Source: Rhizobium sp. (GTDB taxonomy: Bacteria > Pseudomonadota > Alphaproteobacteria > Rhizobiales > Rhizobiaceae). From it: a stretch of 64,000 nt of DNA. Position numbers and translations under genes: made by a program. The DNA lies in contig JAHHDR010000017.1 of the NCBI GenBank assembly GCA_019739215.1, positions 62,001-126,000 of the forward strand. The letters are read 5' to 3'. This document shows, piece by piece, positions 61,195 through 64,000 of this stretch. The notes beneath the pieces are model-generated. The model did no database searches. It was not told the origin of the DNA and saw only the letters and a list, made by a program, of their open reading frames with translations. The number at the start of each line of letters is the position of its first letter. The stretch's first letter is position 1.

Positions 61195-62334
61195 ATGACG
61201 GATGAACCGCCATTACGCATACTTCACTGCTTCAGGTCGCCGATCGGCGGCATCTTCCGGCATGTGCGGGATCTTGCGATCGAGCAGAGCGCCGCGGGCC
61301 ACCAGGTGGGCATCATCTGCGATTCCTCGACCGGCGGCGCGCACGAAGACAGACTTTTCGAAACCATCATGCCCTATCTCTCGCTCGGACTGTCCCGCAT
61401 GGCGATCGATCGCTCGATCACGCCGAGAGACATCCCGGCCTTCTGGAGAAGTTACAAGGAAATCAGAGAATTGCGGCCGGACATATTGCACGGGCACGGC
61501 GCCAAGGGTGGCGCGATGGCTCGGCTTGCCGGCTCATTGTTGCGGGTGAACAGGTATAGCGTATCCCGCCTTTATTCGCCGCATGGCGGCAGCCTGCACT
61601 TCGACCGAAGCCGTTGGAGCGGCTGGGCGGTGTTCAAGCTCGAGCGACTGCAGGAATGGTTTACGGACGGGCTGGTCTTCGTCTGCCGGTTCGAGCGCCA
61701 GAGCTATGTCGACAAGGTCGGTGAACCAAAATGCCGCAACGAGGTGATCTACAACGGTGTCGGCGAGGGTGACTTCGAGATCGTCCCGGAGAGACCGGAT
61801 GCTGTGCACTTTCTCTATATCGGCATGCTCCGCGACCTCAAGGGTCCGGACATTTTCGTCGATGCCTTCGCCAAGACGGAACGCCTGCTCAAGCGGCCGC
61901 TCAGCGCCATGATGATCGGCGACGGGCCGCAGAAACAGGAGTATCTGGACATGATGACGGCGCGCGGACTTGGACGCCGCATCACCATGCTGCCGGCGAT
62001 GAACATCCGCGAGGCCTTTGCGCGCTCCCAGAACGTGGTCGTGCCGTCGCGCGCCGAATCCATGCCCTATATCGTGCTCGAGGCAATCGCTGCGGGTCGC
62101 ACCGTGATCGCGTCCGATGTCGGTGGCATTTCCGAAGTCCTGGGCAAGGGAAGTGCCGCACTCGTACCGGCCGGTGACAGCGACGCGCTGGCGCGCGCCA
62201 TGGCCGACAGCATCACCGTTGCCGGCTGGAAAGAGAACACCATGCCGGAGCGGGAGGGGTTTCACGCCATCTTCAGTTCCAAGACCATGGCGCGGCAGGT
62301 GACCAGCCTCTATCACGCGATCAGGGCCGGCTGA
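61195..62334 (+). CDS. Glycosyltransferase family 4
   Basis: RILHCFRSPIGGIFRHVRDLAIEQSAAGHQVGIICDS, IVLEAIAAGRTVIASDVGGISEVL. Confidence 0.88.
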   Translation: MTDEPPLRILHCFRSPIGGIFRHVRDLAIEQSAAGHQVGIICDSSTGGAHEDRLFETIMPYLSLGLSRMAIDRSITPRDIPAFWRSYKEIRELRPDILHGHGAKGGAMARLAGSLLRVNRYSVSRLYSPHGGSLHFDRSRWSGWAVFKLERLQEWFTDGLVFVCRFERQSYVDKVGEPKCRNEVIYNGVGEGDFEIVPERPDAVHFLYIGMLRDLKGPDIFVDAFAKTERLLKRPLSAMMIGDGPQKQEYLDMMTARGLGRRITMLPAMNIREAFARSQNVVVPSRAESMPYIVLEAIAAGRTVIASDVGGISEVLGKGSAALVPAGDSDALARAMADSITVAGWKENTMPEREGFHAIFSSKTMARQVTSLYHAIRAG

Positions 62335-62442
62335 TTTTTTTTCAACAGCAGTGCCATTGCGGGACGGGCGTCCTGTCTCGCGTAAGCGTTTCTTAGTGCC
62401 TTTGAACTAGGGTGCCGGAAAACCGGTATCGAGTGTGCAGGC

Positions 62443-64000
62443 ATGAATCAGGCTGAGAAGAACGACGACATCGACGTGGATCGGCTGCGCAAGCAAGTCT
62501 CCGAGATCCGCACGATCACGACCGAGGAAACTTCGGCCGGCAAGCGGCCGAGCCAGCCGGTCGAGCTCAACGACTTCGCCAAGCGCGTGGCCGCGCAGTT
62601 CCGCGAGGAAAAATTCTCGCCGGCCATGATGACAGGCCTGATCCGCCTCGTCGACTTCCTGGTGCTGTTCGCCGTCGGCTGCGCTATCAGCTACGGCTAT
62701 GTCCAGGAAGACCGGGTCATGGCGATCTACACGCTGACGATCGCGGCAGGCGCCGCGCTCAGCGTGCTGTTCCTCCAACTGGCCGATTGCTACCAATTGC
62801 CGGTGCTGCGCGCGCCCCGGCCCGCGCTCGGCAAGCTTGTCGGCGCATGGACGCTCTCCTTCGCCTGCCTGGCCGTGGCCCTGTTCTTCATGAAGCTCGG
62901 TGGCACTTATTCCCGCGTCTGGTTCGCAGGCTGGTACGTCGCCGGCGCGACCTATCTGGTTTTCGCCCGCTTCGCGACCGCATGGGCCTTGAAGCGCTGG
63001 TTGCGCAACGGCATTCTCGAGCGGCGCGCGGTCATCGTCTGTGGCGGCAATCCTGCCCGGGAGCTCATCCGCAACCTCGAGAGCCAGGCCGACAACGACA
63101 TCCGCATTCTCGGGATCTTCGACGACCGTCTCGACCGGCGCTCGCCTGACCTGATCGCCGGCTATCCAAAGCTCGGCACCATCGCCGAACTGGTCGAGTT
63201 CGTGCGCGCCGCGCGCGTCGACATGCTGATCATCTCGCTGCCGCTGACGGCGGAAAACCGCATCCTCGACCTGCTGCGCAAGCTCTGGATCCTGCCCGTG
63301 GACATCCGGCTGGCGGCCCATGCCAACAATCTCAAGTTCCGCCCGCGCGCCTATTCCCATATCGGCAAGGTGCCGATGCTGGATGTGTTCGACCGGCCGA
63401 TCAGCGACTGGGATTCGGTGGCGAAACGGATATTCGACATCTTCTTCGCCACCCTCGCCATCCTGTGCCTCTGGCCGGTCATGATCGGCGCGGCGCTGGC
63501 CGTCAAGCTGACCTCCAAGGGGCCCGTCCTCTTCAAGCAGAACCGGCACGGCTTCAACAACGAGACGATCACGGTCTACAAGTTCCGCTCGATGTACACG
63601 GACATGTCGGATGCCACCGCCGCCAATGCCGTCACCAAGGGCGATCCGCGCGTGACACCGGTGGGGCGCTTCCTGCGCAAATCCTCCATCGACGAATTGC
63701 CGCAGTTGTTCAACGTGCTTACCGGTGGACTTTCCCTTGTCGGACCGCGTCCGCATGCGGTGCTGGCCCAGACGCATGATCGCGTCTATGCCGACGTCGT
63801 CGAAGGTTACTTCGCGCGGCATCGCGTCAAGCCCGGCGTCACCGGATGGGCGCAGATCAACGGCTGGCGCGGCGAGATCGACACGGACGAGAAGATCCGG
63901 TTCCGCACTGCCTATGATCTCTACTACATCGAGAACTGGTCGCTCTGGTTCGATCTCAAGATCCTGTTCCTGACACCGATCCGGCTGCTCAATACGGAAA
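62443..64000 (+). CDS. Undecaprenyl-phosphate glucose/hexose phosphotransferase (WcaJ/ExoY family), partial at window end
   Basis: Open frame from ATG 62443 to window edge; KRIFDIFFATLAILCLWPVMIGAALAVKLTSKGPVLFKQNRHGFNNETITVYKFRSMYTDM, SIDELPQLFNVLTGGLSLVGPRPHA. Confidence 0.92.
   Translation, partial: MNQAEKNDDIDVDRLRKQVSEIRTITTEETSAGKRPSQPVELNDFAKRVAAQFREEKFSPAMMTGLIRLVDFLVLFAVGCAISYGYVQEDRVMAIYTLTIAAGAALSVLFLQLADCYQLPVLRAPRPALGKLVGAWTLSFACLAVALFFMKLGGTYSRVWFAGWYVAGATYLVFARFATAWALKRWLRNGILERRAVIVCGGNPARELIRNLESQADNDIRILGIFDDRLDRRSPDLIAGYPKLGTIAELVEFVRAARVDMLIISLPLTAENRILDLLRKLWILPVDIRLAAHANNLKFRPRAYSHIGKVPMLDVFDRPISDWDSVAKRIFDIFFATLAILCLWPVMIGAALAVKLTSKGPVLFKQNRHGFNNETITVYKFRSMYTDMSDATAANAVTKGDPRVTPVGRFLRKSSIDELPQLFNVLTGGLSLVGPRPHAVLAQTHDRVYADVVEGYFARHRVKPGVTGWAQINGWRGEIDTDEKIRFRTAYDLYYIENWSLWFDLKILFLTPIRLLNTE

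Noticed and set aside
62407-63822. 471 aa - strand ORF at the right edge
   Set aside because: Antisense to the WcaJ/ExoY-type transferase, which has strong family motifs on + but no stop before the window end

Overview
This is a ~64 kb GC-rich chromosomal window from an alphaproteobacterium, most likely Hyphomicrobiales/Rhizobiales judging by DUF1476, DUF2842, CckA next to FliO, a rhizobial-type flagellin and a purCSQ/purL/bolA/grxD neighbourhood. It is mostly housekeeping: purine biosynthesis (purB, purC, purS, purQ, purL), rpsD, rplM-rpsI, recA, alaS, icd, murI, argC, ctaA, cckA and speB. Accessory genes include a tandem Bcr/CflA MFS pair, an RTX-like protein, an isolated flagellin, a patatin-like membrane protein, two diguanylate cyclases, a pseudouridine-degradation pair (psuK-psuG) and an exopolysaccharide cluster at the right edge. 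The last gene there, a WcaJ/ExoY-type sugar transferase, runs off the window and is absent from the supplied ORF track. I see no tRNA, rRNA, CRISPR array, IS element, prophage or recognisable defence island. The most interesting signals are non-coding: a nested stem-loop leader upstream of the terC-family gene (candidate terC RNA motif); a TTGA-N6-TCAA anaerobox in class-II geometry upstream of a hemG-like flavodoxin; a terminator-like hairpin just inside the rplM leader; and a palindromic operator inside the promoter between the two MFS genes. Several essential genes (purB, alaS, ttcA, purL, purQ) are broken by small indels that look like sequencing or assembly errors. No wholly new multi-gene system could be demonstrated from sequence alone.
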